Shown: in pieces, positions 21,991 to 33,216 of the stretch
Numbering within the stretch: the stretch's first letter is position 1
Layout of the letters: every line of letters begins with the position of its first letter
Source of the DNA: Semisulcospira habei
Lineage: Eukaryota > Mollusca > Gastropoda > Semisulcospiridae
DNA length: 64,000 nt
Assembly: GCA_036245525.1 (NCBI GenBank)
Contig: BTPG01000005.1
Coordinates: 181,263,838-181,327,837 of the forward strand
Direction of reading: 5' to 3'
Notes under the pieces: generated by a model
Told to the model about the DNA's origin: nothing
Seen by the model: only the letters and a program-made list of their open reading frames with translations
Databases searched by the model: none
Program-made: the position numbers and the translations under genes

Positions 21991-22192
21991 CATTACCAGT
22001 GATCACGGATTTCGCGTCTGAAGCCACTGCACACTGACCGACATTGGCGTGAAGAACACAGATGAAACGGGACCAGACGCGGACACACATAACACAGTAC
22101 CAACAAGAGACATAAATCGTCATGAGCCCCCGCGACAGCATCTCTTGCAGATGGGTAGCGTTCGCCTTGCCCCCGCAGTTAAGGCGTTAAAT
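21991..22192. mobile_element. Family A element with deleted right arm
   Basis: Colinear with 13240-13466 (GATTTCGCGTCTGAAGCCAC, ACCAGACGCGG), but the hairpin stops after GAGCCCCCGCGACAGC and joins CTCTTGCAGATGGG. Ends near GGCGTTAA. Confidence 0.8.
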
Positions 22193-22282
22193 CACAATAG
22201 GTTATGTGGTCCTCATTGAACGAATTAATGGATATGGTCATTTATGCACGCACAAATCACCAGAATGAAAGAAACATGCTTA

Positions 22283-22332
22283 GGACAGAAAGACAAGTAC
22301 AACACAACCTAATGTGTTGTACTTAGAAAGGA
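22283..22332. repeat. Short inverted repeat
   Basis: AAGTACAACACA pairs with TGTGTTGTACTT. Part of the repeat group with 21540-21655. Confidence 0.55.
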
Positions 22333-22971
22333 CGGACTTGTCCATTCTGAACGCGTTGCTTCGCGTATCACACACGCTTGGCAGTCACCTCTTTGGTCAA
22401 AATTACAAACGCACACGGAATATTATTTTCCTCTATCGCTGTGTTCCAAAGCTAATAGTCGGGCGCAGACGTTGAGCTGTCGTAGCATTAATGATTGTAC
22501 ACGGTTTCTGATAGGGAAAAGGAAAAAAGGGAACGACCTGGAAGGGATACAGCTACCTGACCCACTCTCCTACCTGCGTCACACTCTGACATCCATCACG
22601 CCTGCACGCAAGCTCCTGCTTTATTCTGCCACGGATAACAGCTACCCGTAACTGAGAAGAAAAAAATATATGTATTGGAAACAAAGAGGGCACGAAAAGA
22701 GCATTTCACTGCGAAAGTTCGCATGCCTCAAAGAGCGTGATAGAAGGCTTTCAGACATTGTAATCATGCCGCAATCGATCCCTGTGGTCAGATGCACGCG
22801 TGAGCTTGGTCCTGGGCAAGCCACGCTAAGTGCTCCCTTAGAGCGGGGTGGGTGTTGTGGCGATATAGCTTAGTGGCTTGCGCAGGACTGAGCTCATTCA
22901 TGCAACCGAGGACTGGTCCTTTTGTGCAAGTCTCACCTCTGTGAGCTACATTACATTTCAGAAGACAACCT

Positions 22972-23048
22972 GATCGTGGCAGTTTAAGGGTGGTGCCTCG
23001 AGGCACCAAGCGATTCCGGCACCACCCTTCGACTGCCACGGTCGATCC
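22972..23048. repeat. Family B-type hairpin, shortened
   Basis: CGTGGCAGTTTAAGGGTGGT and ACCACCCTTCGACTGCCACG flank a GCCTCGAGGCACC centre. Outer termini are not visible. Confidence 0.8.
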
Positions 23049-23114
23049 ATATCTTTATTGGCGTAGTGTGTCAGACTTGGATAAAGAACGCAGATTGCCT
23101 TTCTGAGATATTGC

Positions 23115-23318
23115 TCAACTCATTCTACCCCAGGCACACCACAGCAAGATAGGGATCGACCATGATAGTTCAAGTGTGTTGCCAGAATAGCTTGGCGCCT
23201 ATGGGCGCCAAGCTATTCTGACATCACCCTTGAACTATCATGGTCGATCTGTGCCCTGCACTGCAAACGGCAACGGCAAAATTGGGGGATTTCGGTCTTG
23301 GGGTACAGTGTGAGTTAA
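23115..23318. mobile_element. Family B element
   Basis: TCAACTCATTCTACCCCAGG to TACAGTGTGAGTTAA. Central hairpin 23155-23250. The right TTAA is also the left end of the next family A element. Confidence 0.9.
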
Positions 23319-23484
23319 TGAAACGTCAAAGATCGCCAGCCGCCAAGGTAACATGGATTTAAAGTGGCGACAGCAAGAGGCACAGATCCTCATGAGCCCC
23401 CGCAACTGCGGGGGCTCATGAGGATCTATGCATCTTGCATTTGGGTGGCGTTGACACTTTATCGGCTGTGAACGGGATAACAAT
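23315..23484. mobile_element. Family A element abutting family B
   Basis: Hairpin 23373-23438 (GCAAGAGGCACAGATCC with GGATCTATGCATCTTGC). Right end GGCTGTGAACGGGATAA. Confidence 0.85.
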
Positions 23485-23599
23485 GCATGTTCTTTTTTTT
23501 TCAAACTTCATAGCCGAGCCGAAACAACCTAAACCTTGGTGGGGGACGAGGTATTCATAGGCTTCAAATTGTTGTGGCAAATGTTCCAGACGCACCGAT

Positions 23600-23830
23600 T
23601 CGTGACGAATGTTCGTTGCCCAAGCTTTATTCGTGGCTCAAAATGTATTCGTGCCAAATATTCGTGGCCCAAACTTTATTCGTGACACACATTTCTGACC
23701 CAAAATTTATTCGTGACGAACATTAGTGGCCAAAACTGTATTAGTGAGAAATATTCGTGGCCAAAACTCTATTCGTGACAAATATTCGTGGCCAAAACCT
23801 TATTTGTGACAAATAGTTGTGCTCTGCGGC
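23600..23830. repeat. Diverged tandem repeat (ATTCGTGGCC unit)
   Basis: About seven diverged units of 30-36 bp built on TTATTCGTGACAAATATTCG and GTGGCCAAAAC. A G-rich tract follows (23862-23892). Confidence 0.8.
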
Positions 23831-23934
23831 GTATTTTTCCTCTGCGTAATGGATTCGTGAGGTGGGGGGGGGGGGGAGGGGGAGGGGGAGGTGAAAAACG
23901 GTGAAAATCGTAAAAGCCATAAGGTACAGTTCCA

Positions 23935-24120
23935 TAAGCAAGAATCCGATACGAATACGATCTGAACCCGATGCGGTGATGCAATTTTCCATCAACAATT
24001 GCGTCATTTTCGTTCGAAGCCAGATGCGGAAACACACAAACATGGAACGGACTCGTACGAACCTTCCTGTTTCGGACCCGCTTCGAATTCGGATCGGGTT
24101 CGTATCGGATTCGTGTTTAT
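23935..24120. repeat. Inverted repeat of GTATCGGATTCG type
   Basis: AGAATCCGATACGAATACGA (23940 area) pairs with GGGTTCGTATCGGATTCGTG (24090-24115). The loop is about 100 bp. Confidence 0.65.
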
Positions 24121-24143
24121 GGGTCGGGCGAATAACTATTATG

Positions 24144-24346
24144 TTAGCTCATTCAGCCCCCGACGCCGTACAGCAGGAGATGGATCGACTATGATAATTC
24201 AGAGTAGCTTGGCGCCTGTCGGTGCCAAGCGAATCTGGCAATACCCTTGAATTATATTGGTCGATAAATCTCCTGCAACTTGTGCATAGTCGTTAGATGA
24301 CGCCTCCCAAATTTGGGAAATACGGCCGTCAGGCTGAATGAGTTAG
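24144..24346. mobile_element. Family B (GATTAG-type) element flanked by TTAG
   Basis: TTAGCTCATTCAGCCC to AGGCTGAATGAGTTAG. The 4-bp flanks are TTAG as a direct repeat, not an inverted one. The hairpin is partly decayed. Confidence 0.88.
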
Positions 24347-24469
24347 CAGTTGGCACACTTCTGGCAGTCACGCAGCAAAACAAATCGATCCAGCACCCTG
24401 CCTCCCCCTATCCCCCCCCCCCCGACCCCCAAACCACCTCGCCCTCATCCTAATGCTGGTGCAGCACGT

Positions 24470-24673
24470 TTAACCCCTTACTGCCAGTGAACGCACATCG
24501 CGTTATGAATTTTGTTTTTTTAATGACCGAACGCCATCTGAAGGACGTGGACAAACTGGTCTCAGGAAGAGGTATGGATTCTCATGAGCCCCTAGCAGCT
24601 GCGGGGGCTCACGAAGATCTATGCCTCTTGCAGTTGGGTGGTGTTCATGTTTTCTCGGCAGTTAGGGGGTTAA
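24470..24673. mobile_element. Family A element, complete
   Basis: TTAACCCCTTACTGCCAGTG to TCGGCAGTTAGGGGGTTAA, 204 bp. Hairpin 24564-24631. Confidence 0.92.
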
Positions 24674-24706
24674 AGTTTATACAGTCAAACGACGGACGCA
24701 AAAAGA

Positions 24707-25083
24707 TTGGTTGGTTGCTTAACGTCCCGACAGCAACAAGACTTTCTCAGGACGTGCCTGCACTGCTTGTGAAAAAAAAAAAACTAGACAGAATATTTCA
24801 TGTGTGTCGCCAGCCGGTCTAATACGCTAAATAAACCTAAGACCATTTAGCAACACACATCCAATATCAAGAGCTACAGGCAGCGCAAACAGTAGGGAGA
24901 GTTTAAAAAAAGGAAAATACAGGTGAATGGACCAAGGGTAGACAGGAACACATGCCCCAGAATAGAGGGGAAAACCCACCCTGTGGGGCTGACCAGGGCG
25001 ACCCTGGGTACTAAAAAGTAGTTAACCCCACCCAAGTCCTCCAGGGCAGACTCAGGGGGGGGGGGGGGGGCGGGGGGGGGGGG
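24707..25083 (-). mobile_element. P retroposon copy 2
   Basis: Full-length P with a 12-bp TSD GACGCAAAAAGA (24695-24706, 25084-25095). The terminal CCCGGGTGGGG block has become a long G run (25053-25084). Confidence 0.9.
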
Positions 25084-25407
25084 GACGCAAAAAGAAACCG
25101 CAGCTAGCCACAACGGATATAGAACAGATCCCAACAAAAGATCAAATCACAATAACAGGACACAGCCTGATTCTGCCCACTCACTAGATCAGGAACGCTG
25201 ACTGCCAATATAAGATATTGAATTGACGCTAATATCAGAAAAAGCTCTGGCTGCGAATAGCTCTCAAACACCCCTAACTAGCTAGCACTCTGGCACCGTG
25301 GCAGTGTGTATATGTTGCAACAACATAAACAGAAATAGCCATCACATTGCCTAATTCAGCCGCGTGTTACATACACCACTGGATGAATCGATCATTGTAG
25401 AGCTTGC

Positions 25408-25410
<3 letters not shown>

Positions 25411-25447
<37 letters not shown>
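25411..25447. repeat. (AAT)n microsatellite
   Basis: Twelve or so AAT units. Confidence 0.95.
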
Positions 25448-25449
<2 letters not shown>

Positions 25450-25862
25450 CATGATATAAGACAAGATGGCGGCCATGCAACACCTCCTGGCCGCCCGCTC
25501 CGGCAGAAATGGTCGCCACCGACAGAATTCTAGCCATTGTACCTTCGTCTGATATACGATGTCAGGCCCTGCAATGCTGCATCACGACCGGTATTTCTTT
25601 TTGATGACTTTTGTAAATTTGATGTGCTGTGACTGTTAATTGGATTTCATATTTTTTTTCCGCTGTGCCGCTATGCTGGGAGTTATACACGCTGATTCTT
25701 GTTGTACCAAGCGGATATCAGAAGAGTCAATGTCCATTGTGTAGCTCTGTTATTGTAATTTGTGGAATGAGCAAGTGAGTGAATGTAAGCAGCACCTGTG
25801 GTGGTAAAAATGTGAATTTCCCCATGAGGGATTAATAAAGTATTATTGTATTGTATTGTATT
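25450..25862 (+). mobile_element. LINE 3'-end-like region with (ATTGT)n tail
   Basis: The 3' part (25720-25862) reads AATTTCCCCATGAGGGATTA then ATAAAGTATT and ATTGT repeats, a 3'-end signature common to several LINE families. It recurs at 55491-56066. The upstream part (25470-25712) recurs at 53024-53262 with different downstream sequence. No ORF with RT motifs. Confidence 0.65.
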
Positions 25863-25908
25863 TATAAGGCACATTTCTCATATTTATAATAATTGCGCAG
25901 GCGAAAAA

Positions 25909-26024
<116 letters not shown>

Positions 26025-26100
26025 CTGCAGGGGGGCGGGTATATTGGTTACACATATATCGCACTAGATGATATATTTTATCATTTCAGACATGTGCTGC

Positions 26101-26218
26101 GGGAGAGGTATCGACCATGATAGTTCAAGGGTAGTTCCTGATTAGCTTGGGGGCCTTTGCAGGCGCCAAGCTAATCAGGCTCTACCCTTCAGCGAGCACG
26201 GCCGATCCATTTATCTCT
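26101..26218. repeat. Family B hairpin (GATTAG type), termini not seen
   Basis: ATCGACCATGATAGTTCAAG with arms GATTAGCTTGG / CCAAGCTAATC. The outer right arm has diverged. Confidence 0.8.
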
Positions 26219-26349
26219 CAACGGAGAACTGGTCTTTAGATTGCGCTCCAAAGTTGACCGGAGACATTCTTCACCTCCAAAGGCGAAACGTCAATCATGG
26301 AGTTCAGCGTTACGCATGCGCCAAAGATCAGCAAACAGCCGACTGCATT

Positions 26350-26564
26350 ATAACTCATTGTACCCCAAGACCGAAATCCCCAAATGTTGCCGTTGTCCTC
26401 TGAAGACTGCATTAGCAGTGCAGGACACAGATCGACCATGATAGTTCAAGGGTGATGCCAGAATAGCTTGGCGCCCATAGGCGCCAAGCTATTCTGGCAT
26501 CACCCTTGAACTATCATGGTCGATCCTTATCTTGCTGTGGTGTGTCTGGGGTAGAATGAGTTAA
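26350..26564. mobile_element. Family B element, complete
   Basis: ATAACTCATTGTACCCCAAG to GGGGTAGAATGAGTTAA. Near-perfect hairpin 26431-26526. The right TTAA is followed at once by CTCATTCTACCCCAGACACA (26565-26584), the start of another copy. Confidence 0.93.
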
Positions 26565-26939
26565 CTCATTCTACCCCAGACACAATTAAACAACCACCTT
26601 CTGTGTCAATGGGAGCAAACCAGTCTTTCACATTTTGACGCGACAGAAGAAAAAAAGCCTTACCCAGTCAGGAAAAGGTCATCGGACCGACGTCGGCTGC
26701 TATTGCGCGGGCCAAAAGCGGCCGAAGACGGCCCGAGGACATTGTTATTACCATGGGCTGCAGAGCTCGTGAGGTAGTTGTAATCTCTACCAGGAACAAT
26801 CGTCTCTGTTAAAACCCCGAGCTTCGAGCTGACTTTTATCAGGCCGGTCATAAGGACCCACCTCAATCCGCATCTGAAGACTTTGATCCTGTGAGTCAAT
26901 TAGATAAGATAAGATAGGATAAACTTTATTGCCATATCA

Positions 26940-27130
26940 ATCCAGACCAAAAAGGTGACTGCCAAGCGTGTAATATGCAAAGAAGTACCCAACGGAGAAG
27001 AAACACGCTTAGAAAAGACGGGTACAACACAATTTATTAATATTTCGGGTAAATACCCTTTGTCAAAATAGACAAACAAACAAACAGAGAGATTAGCCGC
27101 TACTTATCTTCATTGGCAGAAGGAATGTGG
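26940..27130. repeat. Dispersed repeat with a GGGTATTTACCC stem (copy 2)
   Basis: Matches 8040-8215: GAAACACGCTTAGAAAAGAC, ACACAATTTATTAATATTTC, GGGTAAATACCC, AGAAGGAATGTGGCA. Confidence 0.7.
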
Positions 27131-27285
27131 CAACTGAAGGAGGTGACGTAAAATAAAAGAAAAGGAAGAACAAAAGTGCGCAAAAAGTTAGGACAGCAAG
27201 TTCGGAGCGCTTTACAGCACATAAAAATAATTTTAAAAAGGAGAAAAATTAGAACGTACTCACTCTTTAAATAAACACCATGATA

Positions 27286-27382
27286 ACTGCGAAAGTGTCG
27301 CATGGCGTTGCCAAATGCTGCGAAAGTGTTGTATAACGGTGCTGGTGGCAACGCTACACGACACTTTCGCGACTATCCAGTA
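27286..27382. repeat. Palindrome (GCGAAAGTGTCG type)
   Basis: CTGCGAAAGTGTCGCATGGC with the opposite arm CACGACACTTTCGCGACTA, plus an internal GCGTTGCCA / TGGCAACGC match. Confidence 0.75.
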
Positions 27383-27629
27383 CGACAAAACTGGAACCAA
27401 ATCTGTTCATTACTTTCAGACCGCCGTGAGATGGCCTCAGTCGCCTGCTCGGCGGTAAACCCAAATAACTAACTCGCTCGTTACTTTCAGAGGTAAGGCA
27501 TGAACAACACCTCATACGAACGTAACGGACATGGAAAGTGAACGCAATATACCACTCCCCCTGTCGAGATGCATGTTATTAACCCTATCAAGATTAATGG
27601 TATTAACCCCTTTGTGCCTGCAGCCACTG

Positions 27630-27985
27630 ATACTTTTAAATACCATTATGCATTAATCTGGAGACACATTTCAGCACCATTTGTGTTTGTTATGCCTTGT
27701 CGACACACCTAATGAACTTGAACAGCAGTTCGGACACGCAGCAAAAGCACACGCGTAATCGCACTGCTTTATTCTGTGCAGCCGTTAGCGTGCTAATCTA
27801 TTTTTAGCTGCTTCTCGTACGATAGGGTTGTATTTTTAGAACGGAGTGGAGTCATTGTCAGGTTACTTGATATAAAGACGACGTGTGCTGAACTGGATTG
27901 TCCTGTGTCCAAATGAACCATACTAGACCTGTGTGTAGCATTTCGCAACCATCTGTTGCAGAGTGTAGCTTTGAACAGTTACGGC
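27630..27985 (+). repeat. Dispersed repeat, inverted partner at 63515-63855
   Basis: Shares, in opposite orientation, TTGTCAGGTTACTTGATATA, CTGTGTCCAAATGAACCATA, GCAGCCGTTAGCGTG and GTCTGGAGACACATTTCAGC-like segments with the end of the window. No ORF or class signature. Confidence 0.75.
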
Positions 27986-28259
27986 AGAACCGATGGTTGC
28001 ATGCGCAAGGGAGGTAATATAAACAGCGCACAAAAGTGTCTAAAATAATACTTCACTGTGACAAAGTGCAAAAACGTATTTTTTATAGGGTAATCGTCCA
28101 CTGCATTGAAGTGACAGACATGCTCTATAGAGACTGTTCAAATACCGCGGCAGATGGCGCTGTTTGCAGGATAAAATCCGCCATGATGGGGAGCAGTCAG
28201 CCTCAAGTGGCTCATTCACCGACAATTATCTTCACTTGCCACAGTGAAAAGATTGCCAT

Positions 28260-28480
28260 TTAACTCATTCAGTCTAAACATTAACAGAGATAAAATCACA
28301 GATATAGATTGTCCATGATTGTTCAAGGGTGGTGCCAGAATAGCATAGCGCCTCTGGCGCCAAGCTATTCTTGCACCGCCGTTGAACTATCATGGTCCGT
28401 TGATCTGTCTTTTGAACTGTGGTGTAATCTTGAGATTACAGCTCTCAGGTTTGAAAATTCAACCTGACGGCATTTTTGCG
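28260..28480. mobile_element. Family B element, right end decayed
   Basis: TTAACTCATTCAGTCTAAAC left terminus. Hairpin about 28305-28400 with TTGGCGCC-like centre. A half hairpin of the same type follows (28490-28540). Confidence 0.75.
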
Positions 28481-28972
28481 TAAAGAATCGCCAAGGTAGT
28501 ATTTTGGCACCACCTTTGAACTACCCTGGTCCATCTCCTGAAGTGCAATCCAGTCCTGAGATGGCATCAACACCCAACAGGCAACTGGTGAATTGAAGTG
28601 ACAGTTCTATGATCCCAAGTTTGTTTGAACTCTAAGTTACACAAATGAAAGACTCCCTTGATCCACAAATGGCTCCTACACTTTCCAAGCCGTGTGTGGA
28701 TTAAAGGGCGCTTATTTTGCGGATCACAATCTTATAGTGACAGTCTTTCCGCGGCATTAGGAGAAAAATCTCAAAGCGGAGGAAAGAAAAAAAGTGCCAC
28801 GGACCTGGTTTAATAATATTAATGAAGCCTTAGCTTTATTATTTCAAAACCGAGCAGTTCTAGATCTCACAGTATTACGACTGAAGTACTGCGTCTGGAC
28901 AGAACAGTTCAAGGATGGGGCCGGATTAATCCCCTCACCCCTACAGAGAAAAAAACAGATTACGATCAAACT

Positions 28973-29078
28973 GCAAGAGACATAGATACTCATGAGTCCC
29001 CGCAGTTGCGGGAACTCATGAGGATCTATGCCTCTTGCTGACACCACTTTGTCTCCACGCACCTTGGACGTCTAGCTT
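28973..29078. mobile_element. Family A hairpin and flank, target of RTE-B3
   Basis: Hairpin 28973-29038 (GCAAGAGACATAGATACTC with GAGGATCTATGCCTCTTGC). The segment from 29015 is duplicated at 30405-30468 by the RTE-B3 insertion. Confidence 0.9.
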
Positions 29079-30404
29079 CTTGGCTTGACTTCGCGAACGA
29101 AGATTCTATAGGGCTTGCCCACGTCGTCTGCAGGCATTTTCGTGGCTGCGGAGGCCAATCCGGGACAGGCAGGTTCGACCGCAGTGGCTGCAGGGGAAGG
29201 TCTGGTCAGGGTTCTGAGTTACGGCAACTCGGTTTTTTTCTCCTGAGCCGTTTGTCCTTAAGGTTAGCTCTGCGAGAGTCCTCAAAGGAGACGGCTGCCT
29301 TGTAGATGGTGGAGCGCCAGGTGTCACGGTCCGCAGCAAGCGAAGACCACTGGCGGTGGTCGATTTGGCAGGCACTAAGTGACTTCTTGAGACCGTCTTT
29401 GTATCTCTTCTTTGGTGCCCCTCTGTCACGGTGTCCAGTAGCAAGCTCGCCGAACAGAGTGATCTTGGGTAGGCGATGATCCTCCATCCTGGAGACGTGC
29501 CCCGCCCAGCGAAGCTGTGTCCGCAGCAACAAAGCCTCGATGCTCATAGTTTCTGCCTGTTCAAGGACCTCGACGTTGGTGACATAGTCACTCCAGTGAA
29601 TGCCCAGGATGGTACGCAGGCAGCGCTGGTGAAAGCGTTCGAGGAGTCGTAGTTGGTTGCGGTAGAGGGCCCAGGACTCGGAACCGTACAGCAGGGTGGT
29701 GAGGACGACAGCTCTGTACACACTGATCTTGGTGCCCGTTTTCAGCTGTTGATTGTGCCACACCCGCTTGAAAAGTCGCCCAAAAGCGCTGTTCGCTTTT
29801 GCCAGCCTGCTGTCAAGCTCCTTGTCCAGCTTGGCATCTGACGTGATGATGCAGCCAAGGTAGGTAAACTGGTGTACCGACTTCAGTTCAGACTCGCCGA
29901 TGGTGATGTGGGGAGGGCGATGCTCTACCTTGGGTGCCGGCTGATGTAGTACCTCTGTCTTTTTCAGACTGACCTCGAGTCCAAAGAGCTGGGCAGCATC
30001 TGCAAAGCAGGATGTGATGCGCTGCAAGGCTCTCTCTGTGTGTGCAACAAGGGCAGCGTCATCAGCAAAGAGCAGCTCACGAATCAGTTGGTCTAGGGTT
30101 TTCGTGTGGGCCTGCAGTCGTCTGAGGTTGAACAGGCTGCCATCGAGACGATACCTGATGTACACTGCATCGTCATCGTCGAGGTCTACTGTGGCCTGCT
30201 TCAACATCATGCTAAAGAAGATGGTGAAGAGGGTTGGTGCCAGCACGCAGCCCTGTTTCACGCCGTTGATAATGGGGAATGGTTCTGAGAGGTTACTGTT
30301 GGGTCTAACCTGGCCTTGCTGGTCCTCGTGGAGCTGGACGATCATGCTTAGGAACTTTGGGGGACACCCAAGTTGCTCCAGGATCTGCCACATGCCTTGC
30401 CTTG
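29079..30404 (-). mobile_element. RTE-B3, 5'-truncated copy with a 64-bp target duplication
   Basis: The 3' end carries the conserved hairpin (29089-29102), as in other copies. The 5' end is truncated inside the RT at about 30404. The flanking direct repeat is 64 bp long (29015-29078 and 30405-30468). It consists of the right arm of a family A hairpin plus its adjacent unique flank. Confidence 0.9.
29106..30393 (-). pseudogene. RTE-B3 truncated RT ORF
   Basis: The open segment 29206-30393 (395 aa) begins inside the RT near the WQILEQLG segment. It keeps GVKQGC, FADDAALV and YLGCII and runs to the C-terminal basic region. A frameshift near 29200-29240 moves the zinc-finger region (CSHCGRTCLSRIGLRSH) into another frame, ending near 29106. 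The endonuclease and the first RT motifs are missing. Confidence 0.88.
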
Positions 30405-30534
30405 CTCATGAGGATCTATGCCTCTTGCTGACACCACTTTGTCTCCACGCACCTTGGACGTCTAGCTTACGCTGGTTTTAAAAACACAATCGGCGTCTGC
30501 TGGGAATGACCCAAGGGCGCCGGAAGACGAAAGG

Positions 30535-30614
30535 TTAACTCATTCGCGGCCAACCGCATCAGGATGCGCGGCACATGCCGCGCATCCGGAAGCGGCTGGC
30601 CGCGAATGAGTTAA
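30535..30614. mobile_element. Family D palindrome with unrelated arms, TTAA-bounded
   Basis: 80 bp. TTAACTCATTCGCGGCCAAC mirrored by GGCTGGCCGCGAATGAGTTAA in trimmed form (30594-30614). The centre is GCGCGGCACATGCCGCGC. Confidence 0.93.
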
Positions 30615-31025
30615 TCGCGCACCAATTTGAACTATGATGGTCGGTTCATCCGTCTTCCACTGTAGTTTGTCAGGGCCGAATGGGTCGATTACGGTAGGTT
30701 CAGACAGTATACCGTCTTTCTTTCCGCGAGGCCATCCAAGTACCTTTGCTTAATGGATGCCCAGGCTCGTGGCAGTCACCCGTCCCATTATTAACTCTTT
30801 CAAGTCTAAGTACGGGACTTTCCTCTCCATTGGTAGCAGTCTACGACCGTGTACCTTGTCGTAAAACGTGTAGAAGACATTATAGTTAAAGCGTTATAGT
30901 CTGATTAGCCTTGTGGCTCGAAGATAAAGGCTGGAGGGTAGTGTCTGTTCAACTTTTCGCCCACACCATGATAGTTCCAGTTAGTTATTGGGGCGTAACC
31001 CCGAGCAGGCAACTAGGCCCGCGGC

Positions 31026-31118
31026 GGCATGATAGACCAAGGGTAGTGTCTGATTAGATTGGCGCCTTCAGGCGCCAAGCTAATCAGACACTACCCTTGG
31101 GCTGTCACGGTCGATCCA
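31026..31118. repeat. Family B hairpin, termini not seen
   Basis: GGGTAGTGTCTGATTAGATT and GCTAATCAGACACTACCC arms around GGCGCCTTCAGGCGCC. Confidence 0.85.
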
Positions 31119-31212
31119 CGTGTTTGTCCGAACTGCGGAGTCGAGGCAGTACCTGTTAACAATACGTATATTCAATCAGTCCACCGCAGGCGGCTTTACT
31201 TCAGCATTGTCT

Positions 31213-31426
31213 TTAACCTATTCAGCCCTGACGCACTACAGCAGGAGATGGGTCGACCATGATAATTCAAGGGTAGTGCCAGATTAGCTTGGCGCCTGTC
31301 GGCGCCAAGCAAATCTGGCACTGCCCTTGAATTATCATGGTCGACCCATCTCCCGCAACTGGCGCATAGTCATTAGATGACGCCTCCCAAATCTGGGAAA
31401 TACGGCCGTCGGGCTGAATAAGTTAA
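31213..31426. mobile_element. Family B (GATTAG subtype), complete
   Basis: TTAACCTATTCAGCCCTGAC to TCGGGCTGAATAAGTTAA. Hairpin 31247-31352 is near perfect. Confidence 0.93.
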
Positions 31427-32667
31427 TGATTTTTCCTGCTTCCAAGAGGCATTATTATGGCATGTCATTATGACAGATAAAAAGACACAAAGTGATGTTT
31501 CTCTAAGACAAGGCAAGTACAACTCTCGAAGTAACGCAATGCCAAAGGGATTGTGATGAAGCTCTATGCTCGTGCATAGTGCTCATACAGTAGGGTTAGT
31601 ACGGTACGGTTTTTGTTAACGGTTTGTTTGTGCCGATCCTCGCGCTGGGACCATACGGCGTTGAGGCGCGTCCCCTGGGTGGTGGATAGGGGGTCCCTCG
31701 TGAGAGGGGTGCACCGAATGAAATAAGGTGCCGTGAACCAACATGGTCTAAGGGAAGGTGACCCCGACAGTAAACCCCTGGTCCTCCTAGTAAGGGGGTT
31801 GGGCGTGGGGGTAGCTTCCCCACCCTGCAAAAAAGGAAATAGCTACAAAAACGCCGACGAAAAGATTAACAGTAATTCCTTTCCATCAGGCGACCAATAT
31901 CCTGAACCGCCTGCATGCAGGTTTGAGACTGCGGCTTCCAGTGACATCTTTCACCTGCCGTTTCGCCCCTCGCCCGTCGCTACAGGACTTGGAATGGTCA
32001 GTGTCATGGTCCGTGGACGTTTCCTAAAGCCTGCGCGGTGGAGCTTTTTGGTGGAGTGCAGTGTGCGCAGTACTGGCCCCACCCTTTAAACCCTTGGTTC
32101 ATCTGCCATGGCCTAGCAAGCTGGGACGATGGCATCGAGGTCCTCGGGTCGTAGGTTTTATATCAGACTGTCCTTGTCCTAGTCTCTGGCTCAAAAGCCT
32201 TCCCCGGAGACACGGGGGGCTTTGATGTCAGGGGTTTCCTCCCTTAGCCTTTCCGCATCCAAGCGGCCAGGCCTGCAAGGCAGCAGGCGACTCGTGGAGG
32301 GCGGGGTCGTCTATGTCCCGTGCAGATGTGAACATCTGCCCACTGCCCACTAAGGCAGTGGGCAGTGTACTGCATAGCCCGATAGGGAAAAGATGGGGCA
32401 AGATTTTAGAAATATCTGAAGTCCTCAGACTTCTTAAGCGTGAGGAAGTTAACTGAAATTATAAATGATGTGCTGGTCTTTGATTGTGGACCTAACAGCT
32501 TCAAACTGCAAGGTCCGAAATCGTGACCATAACACAAATGAAAATACCACGACACCAGCCAAATAAACAATCGCAGTACTTCTTTTTCATGTGATTCTTG
32601 ATAGGTGTGAGTGAGTTTCGGTGGGACTGATTCTCCAGAGTTAACGATAAACAAACTTTGTGTGGCG

Positions 32668-32670
<3 letters not shown>

Positions 32671-32764
<94 letters not shown>
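32671..32764. repeat. (GA)n microsatellite in RTE-B1 leader
   Basis: Uninterrupted GA dinucleotide run of about 94 bp. It lies in the leader segment that is missing from RTE-B2. Confidence 0.97.
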
Positions 32765-32766
<2 letters not shown>

Positions 32767-33216
32767 CGCACAGAAAGGGGCCGGGGTTAGCGGTTATTAA
32801 ACCATTACCTTTAAACACCAACAGTCAATATTGAAAGTACGGGGAGCCACTAACAACAGCGAACGTCCATTTCGAGTCTCCAGTCTGTCCAGTGGCCGTA
32901 GGCCTTTTGCGCACTGCGAGAAAGGGTAATTCTGGGTGTGCGTGCGTAGGGTTCGAGACATGTACACTCTCCAGGAGCCGGTTTCATGAGTGAGCCCAGT
33001 CCTGATGTTGACCTGGGGATGACAACATCACTCGGCACACCCTGAACGACCAAGCAGCCTTCTCTAGGGACAGCACTGCTTGCTCCACATGGAGAGGGGC
33101 CTAGAAAAGGTGGCCTAACCAAAGCTCATCCCCTCGCAACCCCAGTTGGCTAGCCGCGGTCAACGGGCATCTTCTCCTGCGGTCAAAAAACAAGAAAGAA
33201 TAACGGATCCACTCTC

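Noticed and set aside
32406..32821. Ser/Leu-rich ORFs
   Set aside because: Products of the (GA)n microsatellite in the RTE-B1 leader.
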